Notes under the pieces: generated by a model | Seen by the model: the letters and a program-made list of their open reading frames with translations, nothing else | What the model was told of the DNA's origin: nothing | Database searches by the model: none | Shown: positions 18,588 through 27,677 of the stretch, one piece after another | Numbering within the stretch: position 1 is the first letter of the stretch | Layout: every line of letters begins with the position of its first letter | DNA from: Verrucomicrobiales bacterium | Lineage (GTDB): Bacteria > Verrucomicrobiota > Verrucomicrobiia > Limisphaerales > UBA9464 | DNA length: 64,000 nt | Reading direction: 5' to 3' | NCBI GenBank assembly: GCA_027488845.1 | Contig: JAIYBC010000052.1 | Span: 79,941-143,940 of the forward strand | Position numbers and translations under genes: made by a program

Positions 18588-18627
18588 TTTCAACCTTTCA
18601 ACCTTTCAACCTTTCAACCTTTCAACC
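18588..18627. repeat. Tandem repeat (TTTCAACC)5, supplying a stop codon
   Basis: Five perfect TTTCAACC units overlap the 3' end of the minus-strand phosphoesterase gene. Read on that strand the unit gives AAAGGTTGA, encoding Lys-Gly-stop, so the repeat provides the stop codon of that gene at 18614-18616. Confidence 0.9.
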
Positions 18628-19420
18628 TTTCATCGCTTCCACCCTTCGTTGCCCCCTTCAGCTCCGGCGTCTTCTTCCTCTGGCTGTCCTCGTTGAGGAA
18701 GCGGGCCGAAGCGATGGCCACTTCCATGGGCATGCGGAGAAGGTGGCGTCCGAGACAGGCGTAGACGGTGTCGAGGTCCGCGGCGCGCACCGCGGGACCG
18801 ATCAGCGGATGGCGGCCGAGCACGCAGCCGGCCGCCTGGCCGGAGAAGGCGGGCAGGATGAGATGCCCGGGTCCGGACACGAAGCAGGGGACCTTGGCGG
18901 AGGTGGCGACGCCGTCGCCGAGGACCACAGCGGGATGTTCATGTCCCTGGATCCGGCGGCGGACCGTCGGGGCGGAGGCCGCCGGGACGGTGTCGCCGTG
19001 GAAGAGCAGCAGCTCGGAGACCTCGAGGTGCGGGCTGGTCGAGATGGGGAGATTCCATTCGACGATGCGTTCCTGCACGCGTCGATCATGGTTGCCGAGG
19101 ACCAGTTCGATGCGGATGGAGGGACCACACGCGGCGACCAGTTCATCCAAGGCTTCCCGGACCCCGGAATGGCGGAGCGCCTCGTGGACGAGGTCGCCGA
19201 GGATCATGAGGCGTTCGGGCCGGTAGTCGGCGACGAGGGCGCCGAGGCGGGTCGTGGCGTCGTCGGGCAGGCCCACCGGGACCAGTTGTCCCCGGGAACG
19301 CTGGGTCCAGAGCCGGCCGAGATGGAGGTCGGCGACGACCAGTGCGCGGACCTTGGGCAGCCAGGCGGCGCGTCGGGCGTCGAGCTGGATCAGGTCGTCG
19401 ATCTGGAGGGTTCCGGGCAT
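18614..19420 (-). CDS. Metallophosphoesterase (PdeM-like, ligase-associated type)
   Basis: This 268-residue protein shows the calcineurin-like metal motifs in order: VADLHLGR, LGDLVHE, VLGNHDRR and a late HGDTV / GHEHPAV. The arrangement resembles the compact DNA-ligase-associated phosphoesterases (PdeM), although no ligase or exonuclease gene is in view. The start is ATG at 19420, since family homology begins with IDDLIQLDARRAAWLP. The last residues (ERLKG) and the stop come from a tandem repeat. The downstream C-terminal extension from about residue 215 is of unclear function. Confidence 0.85.
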   Translation of the reverse strand: MPGTLQIDDLIQLDARRAAWLPKVRALVVADLHLGRLWTQRSRGQLVPVGLPDDATTRLGALVADYRPERLMILGDLVHEALRHSGVREALDELVAACGPSIRIELVLGNHDRRVQERIVEWNLPISTSPHLEVSELLLFHGDTVPAASAPTVRRRIQGHEHPAVVLGDGVATSAKVPCFVSGPGHLILPAFSGQAAGCVLGRHPLIGPAVRAADLDTVYACLGRHLLRMPMEVAIASARFLNEDSQRKKTPELKGATKGGSDERLKG

Positions 19421-19468
19421 GGGGTCGTCTCGGCCTGACCTGGACACTGGACCGGTTGTGTCGCCGGT

Positions 19469-20953
19469 TCAATGCGGTCCGTCCGTCCGTGCGGGTGGCA
19501 GGGATGGCTCCTCCGGGATGGAGGTTTCCGCGAGGCGCCGGACGATCCCGGGGAAGCGGCAGGAGCGGCAGAGCGCGTCGCTGTGTCCGCAGAAGTCGCG
19601 GGCGATCTGGAGCAGGGCCTGTTGGGTTGCGGCGGTCTTCGGGCCGATGGTGGGCCCGTTGCCGGCGAGACGCTGCCGGGCGAGGCGGAGGACGGCGTTG
19701 TCCTCGCCCTTCGGCCAGCGGTGGTAGCGTTCGCGGACGATGGAGCACAGGGCAGGACGGCCGGAGGCCGCGGCCTGGGCGTGGAGCCAGGGCAGGAAGA
19801 TGTTCATCGCGATGTCCGTGAACCGCGGACGTCCAAGCAGCGGTCCGACATTCCCGTTCTCGGCGGTCCGGAGCGTCCAGTGGCGGTCCCAAAAGCCGTC
19901 CGGAACGGGCTTCAGGCTCTCCCAGAGGCGCGAGTCGCAGGAGCGGGCCGGTTCGCCGTCGGCGATCCAGGACAGGAGGATGTCGGCCAAGGGACGCGAG
20001 GCGAGCCATTGGGCGGCGACGATGAGCCGCCGTTCGGGATGGTTCAGCGGGCGCGTGCGTCCGCTGTGCCATGCGAAGCCGGGCAGGAGTTCCCCGTGGA
20101 AGGTGTCGCGGATCCGCCACCACAGGTGCCACAGTTCCCGGACGCGTTCCGATTCGCGGCGGCGGTTTCCGACCTCGAGGAAGCCGCCCACGCCGAGAAG
20201 TCGGACCTCCCATTCGAGCGCGGACCAGGAGCGGCTGGAGCCGTCGATGTCGAGCACCTCGGCGACACGGCGCATGGGCCAATGGTTGTGTCGGTAGCCG
20301 AGCGCGGCGAGGACGCCTTCCCACAGGGCGCGGTTCCATCCGACGACGCCGGCGCGGGCGGCGAGTTCCTCCGACTTGCGACGGAGACGGACGTCGGCGG
20401 CCTGTCCGAGGATGCGGGAGACGACCGTGGGCGGGAGCGCGGCGAGGGGACCGGAGCAACGGCCGGTGAGCAGTTGTGGGAGGAGCAGCGGAGCCTCCTC
20501 CTCAAGCCATGGCCCGAGCGTCGGCAGGGGGGTGTCGAGGGCGTTCTCCAGTGCCAGGACGGGAGGCGAGGGAGGTTCGGTGGCGGCCGCGCCGGGAGCG
20601 GACCAGACCACCCGCAGAATCACGTCGCGGAAGGCGGGATTGCGGTCGTGGCCGTGCTGACGCCATCCGGCGGTGTCGAGATCGACCTCGATGGCGCCGC
20701 GGATGGCCGGCGCTCCGTCGAGGGAGAGGATGGCGTCGAGGAAGTCGGGGCCCGAGCTGCGGTTCCAGAAGCCGGGATGGAGGACGCGCACACGTCGGCC
20801 GTCGGCGGTTCGGAGGCGGCTCCGGTCGAGGCGTTGGTGGCGCCAGGCCTGCTGGAGCCAGCGTTCGGGCAGCCGGCCAGGGGCGGATTCGGAGAAGTTC
20901 GGGGTGGCGTGGTGTTCCCGGCGCCAGAGGAGGTAGGAATCGGCATAGAGCAT
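19469..20953 (-). CDS. DUF2851 family protein
   Basis: This 494-residue protein matches the DUF2851 pattern known from Bacteroidota and Verrucomicrobiota: an N-terminal LHPGFWNRSSGPDFLDA, then AIEVDLDTAGWRQHGHDRNPAF and DVILRVVW, with conserved His and Asp residues suggestive of a metal-binding enzyme. The C-terminus has CGHSDALCRSCRFPGIV, a possible zinc-binding set of cysteines. No reaction is known for the family. It precedes the phosphoesterase gene on the same strand with a 48-bp gap, so the two may be co-transcribed. Confidence 0.85.
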   Translation of the reverse strand: MLYADSYLLWRREHHATPNFSESAPGRLPERWLQQAWRHQRLDRSRLRTADGRRVRVLHPGFWNRSSGPDFLDAILSLDGAPAIRGAIEVDLDTAGWRQHGHDRNPAFRDVILRVVWSAPGAAATEPPSPPVLALENALDTPLPTLGPWLEEEAPLLLPQLLTGRCSGPLAALPPTVVSRILGQAADVRLRRKSEELAARAGVVGWNRALWEGVLAALGYRHNHWPMRRVAEVLDIDGSSRSWSALEWEVRLLGVGGFLEVGNRRRESERVRELWHLWWRIRDTFHGELLPGFAWHSGRTRPLNHPERRLIVAAQWLASRPLADILLSWIADGEPARSCDSRLWESLKPVPDGFWDRHWTLRTAENGNVGPLLGRPRFTDIAMNIFLPWLHAQAAASGRPALCSIVRERYHRWPKGEDNAVLRLARQRLAGNGPTIGPKTAATQQALLQIARDFCGHSDALCRSCRFPGIVRRLAETSIPEEPSLPPARTDGPH

Positions 20954-21123
20954 CGCGCCATCGGAACACCAACCCAGGCGGGCCGGTCAACGGGCGTCGG
21001 GCACGCGGATTGGCTTCGGACGAATTCCCGCTAGAGTCCAGCCGTCCGGAGTCCGGTCGGAAGGCGGTCGGTCCGCGCTGGCGGGCTCCTGGAATCCCTG
21101 AGTCGGAAACCCCGTAGCAGAGC

Positions 21124-22524
21124 ATGATGAGGAAGGAACTGAGCGTCGGCCGGTCTTGGAGGCTCGGCCTTGTCTTGGGCCTGGCCCTGGTCCCGGACGT
21201 TGGTGTCCCGTCGATGGTGGCCCAGCAGACCGTGCCATCGGGCGTCGCCCCGGAACCCACCGACCTGCGCCGCGATCCCACGGTGCTGGCCGTCGAACGG
21301 GTCATGCCGGCGGTGGTGAACGTGGAGGGTTCGGCGGACATCGACCCGAACAACGAGTCGGACCGCTTCATGTCGGAGTACTTCGGCTGGCGGTTGCGGC
21401 AGGTGCAGGAGGCGGTCGTGAGCCGCGGCTCCGGCGTGGTGATCGACGAGGAGGGCTATGTGCTCACCAACGTCCATGTCGTGGAGGGAGTGAAGCGGGT
21501 CTTCGTGAAGTTCAACGACGACTCCAAGCCGATCGAGGCGGAACGGGTGGCGTTGAACGCGGGCAAGGACGTGGCGTTGCTGCGGCTGAAGGCGCCGGGC
21601 CGCCGTTTTCCGGCGGTGAAGTTCGCCAAGGACGACGACCTGCTCCTGGGCGAGACGGTGATCGCGCTGGGCAACCCGTTCGGATACTCGGGTTCCGTGA
21701 GCCGCGGCATCCTGAGCTCCCGGGCTCGGCGCGGACCGAACGAGCGTCGGGACGGAGCCGAACTGGACACCCTCGACTGGCTCCAGACCGACGCCGCGAT
21801 CAACCCCGGGAACTCCGGCGGTCCGCTGGTCAACCTGCGGGGCGAACTCATCGGGATCAGCGTCGCCACGTTGCGTCCGCAGGTCGGCGCCCAGGGCATC
21901 GGCTTCGCCATCCCGATCAAGCGCGTGAACCAGGCGCTGGCCGAGGTGCTCAGCGGCGAGTCGGTGGACCGCTTCTGGTTCGGGGCGCGGCTGAAGACGG
22001 CGACGCGGCCGCTGACGGTCCAGGCCGTGCAGCCGGGAAGTCCGGCGGACAAGGCCGGGCTGAAGGCCGGGGACGTGATCAGCGCCGTGGACGCCAACCC
22101 GCCGAGCGGGATCATCGAGTTCAACCGGGCCCTGGTGAAGGCGGGCGACCGCGGCGACATCACCCTCTCCATCCGGCGCGACGGGAAGCATCGGGAATTG
22201 CGGCTGCGGTTGGTGGAGGAGGCGGATTTCTTCAACGACGGCCTTGTCGAGTCGCGGCTGGGGGCGGTGCTGGCGCCGGCGCGGGGCGACGGCTTCGTGG
22301 TGAAATCGGTCGAATCCGGCGGACCCGCGGCGAAGGCCGGGTTGAAGCGCGGGATGTTGGTCCGGGGATTCGATCGGACGGAGTTCCCGGATGTCGTCTC
22401 ACTTGCCAAGTACCTGCACGCGAAGGGCAAGGGGCAGGAGGTCGAGGCCGGGGTGGTGGTGGACCAGCGGACACCCCTGGGCGTGTACCGTCAGACCGTC
22501 TCGGTTCCGGTCGCGTTGCGATGA
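21124..22524 (+). CDS. HtrA/DegP-like serine protease with two PDZ domains
   Basis: This 466-residue periplasmic protease has a signal peptide in the first 33 residues. The trypsin-like domain carries the triad His118 (TNVHVV), Asp149 (KDVALL) and Ser231 (NPGNSGGPL). Two PDZ domains follow: one around 275-355 (VQPGSPADKAGLKAGDVI) and one around 370-455 (VESGGPAAKAGLKRGMLV). The family degrades or refolds damaged envelope proteins. ATG 21124 and 21127 are equivalent start options. It is transcribed alone, away from the DUF2851 gene. Confidence 0.93.
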   Translation: MMRKELSVGRSWRLGLVLGLALVPDVGVPSMVAQQTVPSGVAPEPTDLRRDPTVLAVERVMPAVVNVEGSADIDPNNESDRFMSEYFGWRLRQVQEAVVSRGSGVVIDEEGYVLTNVHVVEGVKRVFVKFNDDSKPIEAERVALNAGKDVALLRLKAPGRRFPAVKFAKDDDLLLGETVIALGNPFGYSGSVSRGILSSRARRGPNERRDGAELDTLDWLQTDAAINPGNSGGPLVNLRGELIGISVATLRPQVGAQGIGFAIPIKRVNQALAEVLSGESVDRFWFGARLKTATRPLTVQAVQPGSPADKAGLKAGDVISAVDANPPSGIIEFNRALVKAGDRGDITLSIRRDGKHRELRLRLVEEADFFNDGLVESRLGAVLAPARGDGFVVKSVESGGPAAKAGLKRGMLVRGFDRTEFPDVVSLAKYLHAKGKGQEVEAGVVVDQRTPLGVYRQTVSVPVALR

Positions 22525-22630
22525 GGTCGCGTCCCCGCCGGGCCCCAGCCGATGCGACCCGTTCCGATGCCGGAGTTTCCGGTTCCTACCGGGCGGTTCC
22601 GCGACTAGGTTCCGCCCTCACCGAAAACGG

Positions 22631-23596
22631 ATGTCCGACGAGTCCCCCATGATCGAGGTCCGAGACCTCACGAAGCGTTACCCCGGCCGCACGGCCGTGG
22701 ACGGCATCTCGTTCACGGTCGGACGGGGCGAGGTGGTGGGCTTCCTGGGGCCGAACGGGGCGGGGAAATCCACCACCATGAGGATCCTGTCCTCCTTCAT
22801 GCCGGCCACGAGCGGGACGGTGAGGATCGCGGGGTTCGACGTCTTCCACGAGCCCGACGAGGTCCGACGGCGGATCGGCTACATGCCGGAGAACAACCCG
22901 CTGCACACCGACATGCGGGTGAGGGACTACCTGAAGTTCCGGGCGCGGCTGAAGGGGCTCGGGTTCAACCGGAGCCGGGAACGCGTCGACCGGGTGGTGG
23001 AGCAGTGCGGCCTGCGCGACGTGCAGAAGCGGATCATCGGCCAGCTCTCGAAGGGCTACCGTCAGCGGGTGGGCCTGGCCGACGCGTTGGTCCACGAGCC
23101 CGACCTGATCATCCTCGACGAGCCGACCATCGGGCTCGATCCGCACCAGATCCGTTCCGTGCGTGCCTTGATCAAGGACCTGGGCAAACGCCACACGGTG
23201 CTGATCTCGACGCACATCCTGTCCGAGGTCGAGATGACCTGTTCGCGGGTGCTGATCCTGAACCAGGGCCAGATCCTCGCCGCCGACCGGGTCGAGGACC
23301 TGGAGAGCCGGTTCAGCCAGGACGGGCGGGTGGTGGCCGAACTGTGCGCGACCGCCGACGCGGTGCGCGACGCGTTCCGGGATCTTCCGGAGGTCGAGTC
23401 CTTCGACATCTCGGCGGCGGCCGGCGACCACGTGCGGCTGTCGTTGTCGCCTCGGAACGGAACGGATCTCCGTCCGCTGGTGTTCGAGACCGCCCGCCAG
23501 AACGGCTGGGCGTTGCGCGAGCTGACCCGGAGCCGGCATTCGCTGGAGGACATCTTCATCCACCTCACCCGCAGGCAGAAGGGGGAGGGTCGCTGA
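22631..23596 (+). CDS. ABC transporter ATP-binding protein, GldA-like
   Basis: This 321-residue ATPase has Walker A GPNGAGKST at 40-48, signature LSKGYRQRV, Walker B LIILDEPT and switch His in ISTHILSEVE. A C-terminal domain of about 80 residues follows, typical of exporter ATPases such as GldA. It heads a tightly packed operon with a permease, a GldG-like protein and a DUF4340 protein; this order is widespread and is not limited to gliding bacteria. The ATG at 22631 is 4 bp after ACGG and is where homology begins. Confidence 0.92.
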   Translation: MSDESPMIEVRDLTKRYPGRTAVDGISFTVGRGEVVGFLGPNGAGKSTTMRILSSFMPATSGTVRIAGFDVFHEPDEVRRRIGYMPENNPLHTDMRVRDYLKFRARLKGLGFNRSRERVDRVVEQCGLRDVQKRIIGQLSKGYRQRVGLADALVHEPDLIILDEPTIGLDPHQIRSVRALIKDLGKRHTVLISTHILSEVEMTCSRVLILNQGQILAADRVEDLESRFSQDGRVVAELCATADAVRDAFRDLPEVESFDISAAAGDHVRLSLSPRNGTDLRPLVFETARQNGWALRELTRSRHSLEDIFIHLTRRQKGEGR

Positions 23597-23597
23597 C

Positions 23598-24353
23598 ATG
23601 GGCGTCTTCCTGGCATTGGTCCGACGCGAGCTGGGCATCGCGTTCAACGCCCTCACCGGCTACGTGGTGGTGGCGATCACGCTGCTGCTTGCGGGCTTCG
23701 GGCTCACCGGGCTGCTGGACACCCTCAACAGCGACCGTACCGACGCCCCGATCACCGAGATGTTCTTCGGCGACGGACTCGTTTTCTGGCTGATCGTCAT
23801 CGTGATCACGCCGGTGATCACCATGCGCTCGTTCGCGTCGGAGAAGTCGCAGGGGACCTACGAGGCGCTGATGACGACGCCGGTCGGGGACTGGCAGGTG
23901 GTGTTGGCCAAGTACACCGGCGCGGTGCTGTTCTACCTGGCGAGCTGGGTTCCGATGCTCTGCGTGCTGGTCGGATTGAGGCAGGTGGCGGGCGTGCCCG
24001 AACTGCTGGATCCGCGCGCGATGGCCGGGGCGTTGCTCGGGATCGGCTGCATCGGATCGACCTACCTCGCGGCGGGCATCTTCGCCTCGTCGCTCACGCG
24101 GAGCCAGATCATCGCGGCGATGACGTCGCTGCTGATCGGCGTCGGCGTCTGGGCGTCGAGCCTGCGTCCGGCGGGTTCGGACGGTTCGGGCGACACCGTC
24201 GGCCGGGTGTTGGACCACCTTTCGGTGACGCTCCAGATGAAGGACTTCGCGCGCGGGGTGATCGACGGCCGAGCGTTGGTGTTCCACCTGAGCTTCACGC
24301 TGCTGTTCCTGTTCCTGACCCATCGGGTGGTCGAGATGCGGAGGTGGAAATGA
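23598..24353 (+). CDS. ABC transporter permease, GldF-like
   Basis: This 251-residue membrane protein of the ABC-2 type has about six helices. It carries VITPVITMRSFASEKSQGTYEALMTTPV, the conserved cytoplasmic loop of GldF-type permeases that meets the ATPase. It begins 1 bp after the ATPase stop and overlaps the next gene by 4 bp (ATGA). Together these genes form the transporter; its substrate is unknown. Confidence 0.9.
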   Translation: MGVFLALVRRELGIAFNALTGYVVVAITLLLAGFGLTGLLDTLNSDRTDAPITEMFFGDGLVFWLIVIVITPVITMRSFASEKSQGTYEALMTTPVGDWQVVLAKYTGAVLFYLASWVPMLCVLVGLRQVAGVPELLDPRAMAGALLGIGCIGSTYLAAGIFASSLTRSQIIAAMTSLLIGVGVWASSLRPAGSDGSGDTVGRVLDHLSVTLQMKDFARGVIDGRALVFHLSFTLLFLFLTHRVVEMRRWK

Positions 24354-25855
24354 TCCACGGAACCGACCGACCCAGCTACGAGCCGGGCCGCTTCTGGCGG
24401 GCGGGCTGCAACATGGCCCTCGGGATCGTGGCCATGGTCGCCATCGTGGCGATGGTGAACTACCTGGCGGCGACGCGCCTGCACTGGCGCCGGGACCTGC
24501 TGGCGTCGAGGCGTCCACAGCTTTCGCCCCTCACCGTCGGGACCCTCGCCGCGCTGACCAACGAGGTGAAGGCGGTGGTCCTCTTCGATCCGGGATCGGA
24601 CCTCTACCGGCACGTGGAAGGCCTGCTCCGCGAGTACGCGTTGCAGTCGCCGCGGATCCGCGTCCAGACGGTGGACTACGTGCGGGACGTGGCGTTGGCG
24701 ACGGCGGTGAAGTCGCAGTACGGGCTGGGGAAGAACATCGGCGACGTGGTGGTCTTCGACGCGGGCAACGGCCGGTTCCGGACGGTGGACGACGCGGAGA
24801 TGTCGACGTACGACGCGGACGTGAAGGGGATGTTGCAGGGGCGTACGAACGACATCCGTCGCGTCGCGTTCCGGGGCGAGGCCCTGTTCACCTCGGCCTT
24901 GGCCGGGCTCTCCGAGGGGACGCGGCAGAGGGCGTATTTCCTCCAGGGCCACGGCGAGTCGGACCCGGGTTCGGACGACGATGCGCGGGGGCTTTCGCGG
25001 ATGGTTCGGCTGTTGGCGGAGAAGAACGTCGAGTCGCTGATCCTCACCAACGCCGGCTCGGGCATCCCCGCGGACGCCTCGGTGCTGCTGGTGATGGGGC
25101 CGACCCAGCCGCTGCTTCCCAACGAGGTGGCGGCCTTGGCCACGTACCTCGACAAGGGAGGGCGGGTCCTGGTGGCGACGGCGATGGAGACCCTGCGTCG
25201 GAGGGGCGGGCTGGAGGAGTTGCTGGAGACGTGGGGCGTCTACCTGCCGGCGCAGTTCGCCTCGGACGAGCAGGCCTCGATGCGGGGATTCGACGTGGTT
25301 TCGACGCGGTTCGGGTCGCATCCGGTGACGACCCCGCTGACGCGGGCCTCGGCCTCGGTGCATTTCCAGGCGCCGCGGGTGGTGGTGCCGATTCCGGAGG
25401 ACCGGCTTCCGGCGGGAGGGCCGAAGGCGGTCGCCTTGGCGGTGACCGGGCCGGAGGGGCGGACGATGTCGGAGTTGACCGACAACCGGACGCTGGGGTT
25501 TGTCGAAGGGCGTGACCGACGGGGCGAGGTGCCGATGGCGGTGGCCTCGGAGCGGGGCGGGGTGAGCGGCATCAGCGCCGCCCGCGGGACCTCGCGCCTG
25601 ATCGTGGTCGGGGATTCGCTGCTCTTCTCAAACAGCCCGATCAACAGCGCGGCCAACCGCGATTTCGCGGCCCTTTCCGTCAACTGGCTGCTCGACCGTC
25701 AGCAGTCCCTCGCCATCGGGCCGAGGGCCGTGGCGGAGTACCGGCTCAACCTGACGGGTCGCCAGATGCGCCTGGTCCGGATCGCCTTGCTGGGGGCGCT
25801 TCCCGGTGGGGCGCTGGCCCTGGGGTTCCTGGTCTGGCTGAGGAGGAGGGCTTGA
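24350..25855 (+). CDS. GldG-like auxiliary protein of ABC transporter
   Basis: This 501-residue protein has an N-terminal membrane helix (NMALGIVAMVAIVAMVNYLA), a large extracytoplasmic region of the ABC_transp_aux/GldG family (YFLQGHGESDPGSDDDARGLSRM; LLVMGPTQPLLPNEVAALATYL) and a C-terminal helix (VRIALLGALPGGALALGFLVWL) with an Arg-rich tail. ATG 24350 overlaps the permease stop; an alternative GTG lies 6 bp upstream. The role is probably to couple the transporter to substrate outside the membrane. The exact cargo is not known for this family. Confidence 0.88.
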   Translation: MIHGTDRPSYEPGRFWRAGCNMALGIVAMVAIVAMVNYLAATRLHWRRDLLASRRPQLSPLTVGTLAALTNEVKAVVLFDPGSDLYRHVEGLLREYALQSPRIRVQTVDYVRDVALATAVKSQYGLGKNIGDVVVFDAGNGRFRTVDDAEMSTYDADVKGMLQGRTNDIRRVAFRGEALFTSALAGLSEGTRQRAYFLQGHGESDPGSDDDARGLSRMVRLLAEKNVESLILTNAGSGIPADASVLLVMGPTQPLLPNEVAALATYLDKGGRVLVATAMETLRRRGGLEELLETWGVYLPAQFASDEQASMRGFDVVSTRFGSHPVTTPLTRASASVHFQAPRVVVPIPEDRLPAGGPKAVALAVTGPEGRTMSELTDNRTLGFVEGRDRRGEVPMAVASERGGVSGISAARGTSRLIVVGDSLLFSNSPINSAANRDFAALSVNWLLDRQQSLAIGPRAVAEYRLNLTGRQMRLVRIALLGALPGGALALGFLVWLRRRA

Positions 25856-25856
25856 A

Positions 25857-27677
25857 ATGAGCGGACGTTCCACCCTGATCCTGGTCCTGGCGGCGCTGTT
25901 CCTCGGGGGCTGGATCTACACCACCGAGCGTCGCGCACGGACCACCGTGGAGGTCGGCGCCGGAGGCGTCCGTTTCGAGCGGATCGAACCGCGAGAGGTC
26001 CTCTCGGTGGAGATCCTGCGCTCCAACACCGCCATCCGGCTCGAGCGGACGAACTCGGTCTGGTGGATGCGTGCGCCGGTGGTCTATCCGGCACAGTCCG
26101 CGGCGGTGGACGGCCTTCTGGAGGTGCTGGGTTCGCTGACCCCGCGGTCCCATGTCGGCGCCGCCGAACTCGCCGCCCAACCGGGTGCGTTGGCGGCGTT
26201 CGGGCTGGAGACGCCGGACACCCTGACGGTGCGGTCCCGTTCCGGCATGACCATCCTGCGGCTTGGAGGCCGCACGGCGCTGGGCAACCAGGTCTATTTC
26301 CAGCAGGTCGGGAAGGAGGGGGTGTTCACCGCGGACGCCACCCTGCTCGGTTCGCTTCCGGCCACGCCGGAGGCCTGGCGGGACCGGCGGCTCTTGGCCG
26401 GAGAAGGGGAGGGATTCGACCGTGTCGAGGTGCTCGGTCCAACCGTCTTCGAGGCGGAACGGCTCACCAACGGGAACTGGACGCTGGTGCGTCCGCTCGC
26501 CGCCCGGGCCAACGCCGACCAGATCCACCGCCTGCTGCTCGAGGTGGCCGGACTCAACGTCTCGGCCTTCGTCACCGACTCCGCGGCGGTGGCCTCCGAG
26601 GACTACGGTCTCGCGCGGCCGATGGCGCAGATGATCCTCAAGCGCGGCACGAACGAGTTGGTGCGCCTCCAGGTCGGCGGCGTGCCCACCAACGCGCCGG
26701 GCGAGGTGTTCGTCCGCCGCACCGGGCCCGGCAACATCGTCCGGGTGACCAACTCCGTGGTCGAACTCCTGCGCCAGCCGCTGGCCGCCTACCGTGAACG
26801 CCGGTTGTTGCCCTCGGTGTCCGGCCTGACCCGGTTGGAGATCCAGAACGGGACGAACGCGTTCACGTTGGAACGGGAGGGCACGAACTGGTTCGTCGGG
26901 ACGCCACGGCGCTTTCCGGCCGACGCGGTCTGGGTGCGGGAAACGCTGCGGCGTGTGGTCGGCATGCAGATCGAGTCGTTCGCCGACGACCTGGTCACGG
27001 ACGCCGCGCGCTACGGCCTCGGCCAGCCGGTGCGGCGCTATGCGTTCTCCGCGGGAGGCGGCGCAGGGTCGGCGCCGCGCCCCATCGCGACGCTTGAGTT
27101 CGGGGCGCCGGCGGCCGGCGGACGCCATGTGTACGTGCGTCGGACCGACGAGCCCGGCGTCTATGAGGTGCCGATGTCGGACTTCACGCTGCTTCCCGCC
27201 TCGGCCGGGCAGTTCCGCGACTGGGTCTTCGATCCGACCAACGCCGTCCGCATCGAGATCCGGCACCAGGGCCGGACCCGGATCCTCGGCCGCAACGCCG
27301 CCGGACGCTGGGAAGGCGGCGTCGCCATCGGTGGGACCCTGGCGGATCCGGCCGTCGACGAGGCCCTGTACCGCATCGCCCATGCGGCGGGCGGGCGGTT
27401 TCCCGCGCCGCAGGAGGCGGCGCTTCGGCAGTTCGCCTTCGACCAGGTGGACCACGCCGTGACGGTGGTCCTGCGCGAGGGCGGACCCTTCCGAACCCTT
27501 CAGCTGCGGTTCGGCGGGCGGCCCAACGCGGTCAACCAGTTCGTGCTGGCCCGGTTCGACGACGATTCGGAGGCGGTGCTGACCCAGTTCCCGTTGGTCC
27601 TGTACCAGGAGTTCATCGGGCCTTGGCTCGGGGCGACGCCGGCCGCCGAGACGAAGCCCGGCGCATCGCCCCCGTGA
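25857..27677 (+). CDS. DUF4340 domain protein
   Basis: This 606-residue protein has one N-terminal anchor (TLILVLAALFLGGWIYTTE) and a long beta-rich extracytoplasmic part. It contains repeated segments of the form 'LTRLEIQNGTNAFTLEREG' and 'VLSVEILRSNTAIRLERTN', the hallmark of DUF4340, present here at least three times. It follows the GldG-like gene after 1 bp, the usual genomic partner of DUF4340. It probably works with the ABC transporter at the outer face of the inner membrane. Confidence 0.88.
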   Translation: MSGRSTLILVLAALFLGGWIYTTERRARTTVEVGAGGVRFERIEPREVLSVEILRSNTAIRLERTNSVWWMRAPVVYPAQSAAVDGLLEVLGSLTPRSHVGAAELAAQPGALAAFGLETPDTLTVRSRSGMTILRLGGRTALGNQVYFQQVGKEGVFTADATLLGSLPATPEAWRDRRLLAGEGEGFDRVEVLGPTVFEAERLTNGNWTLVRPLAARANADQIHRLLLEVAGLNVSAFVTDSAAVASEDYGLARPMAQMILKRGTNELVRLQVGGVPTNAPGEVFVRRTGPGNIVRVTNSVVELLRQPLAAYRERRLLPSVSGLTRLEIQNGTNAFTLEREGTNWFVGTPRRFPADAVWVRETLRRVVGMQIESFADDLVTDAARYGLGQPVRRYAFSAGGGAGSAPRPIATLEFGAPAAGGRHVYVRRTDEPGVYEVPMSDFTLLPASAGQFRDWVFDPTNAVRIEIRHQGRTRILGRNAAGRWEGGVAIGGTLADPAVDEALYRIAHAAGGRFPAPQEAALRQFAFDQVDHAVTVVLREGGPFRTLQLRFGGRPNAVNQFVLARFDDDSEAVLTQFPLVLYQEFIGPWLGATPAAETKPGASPP

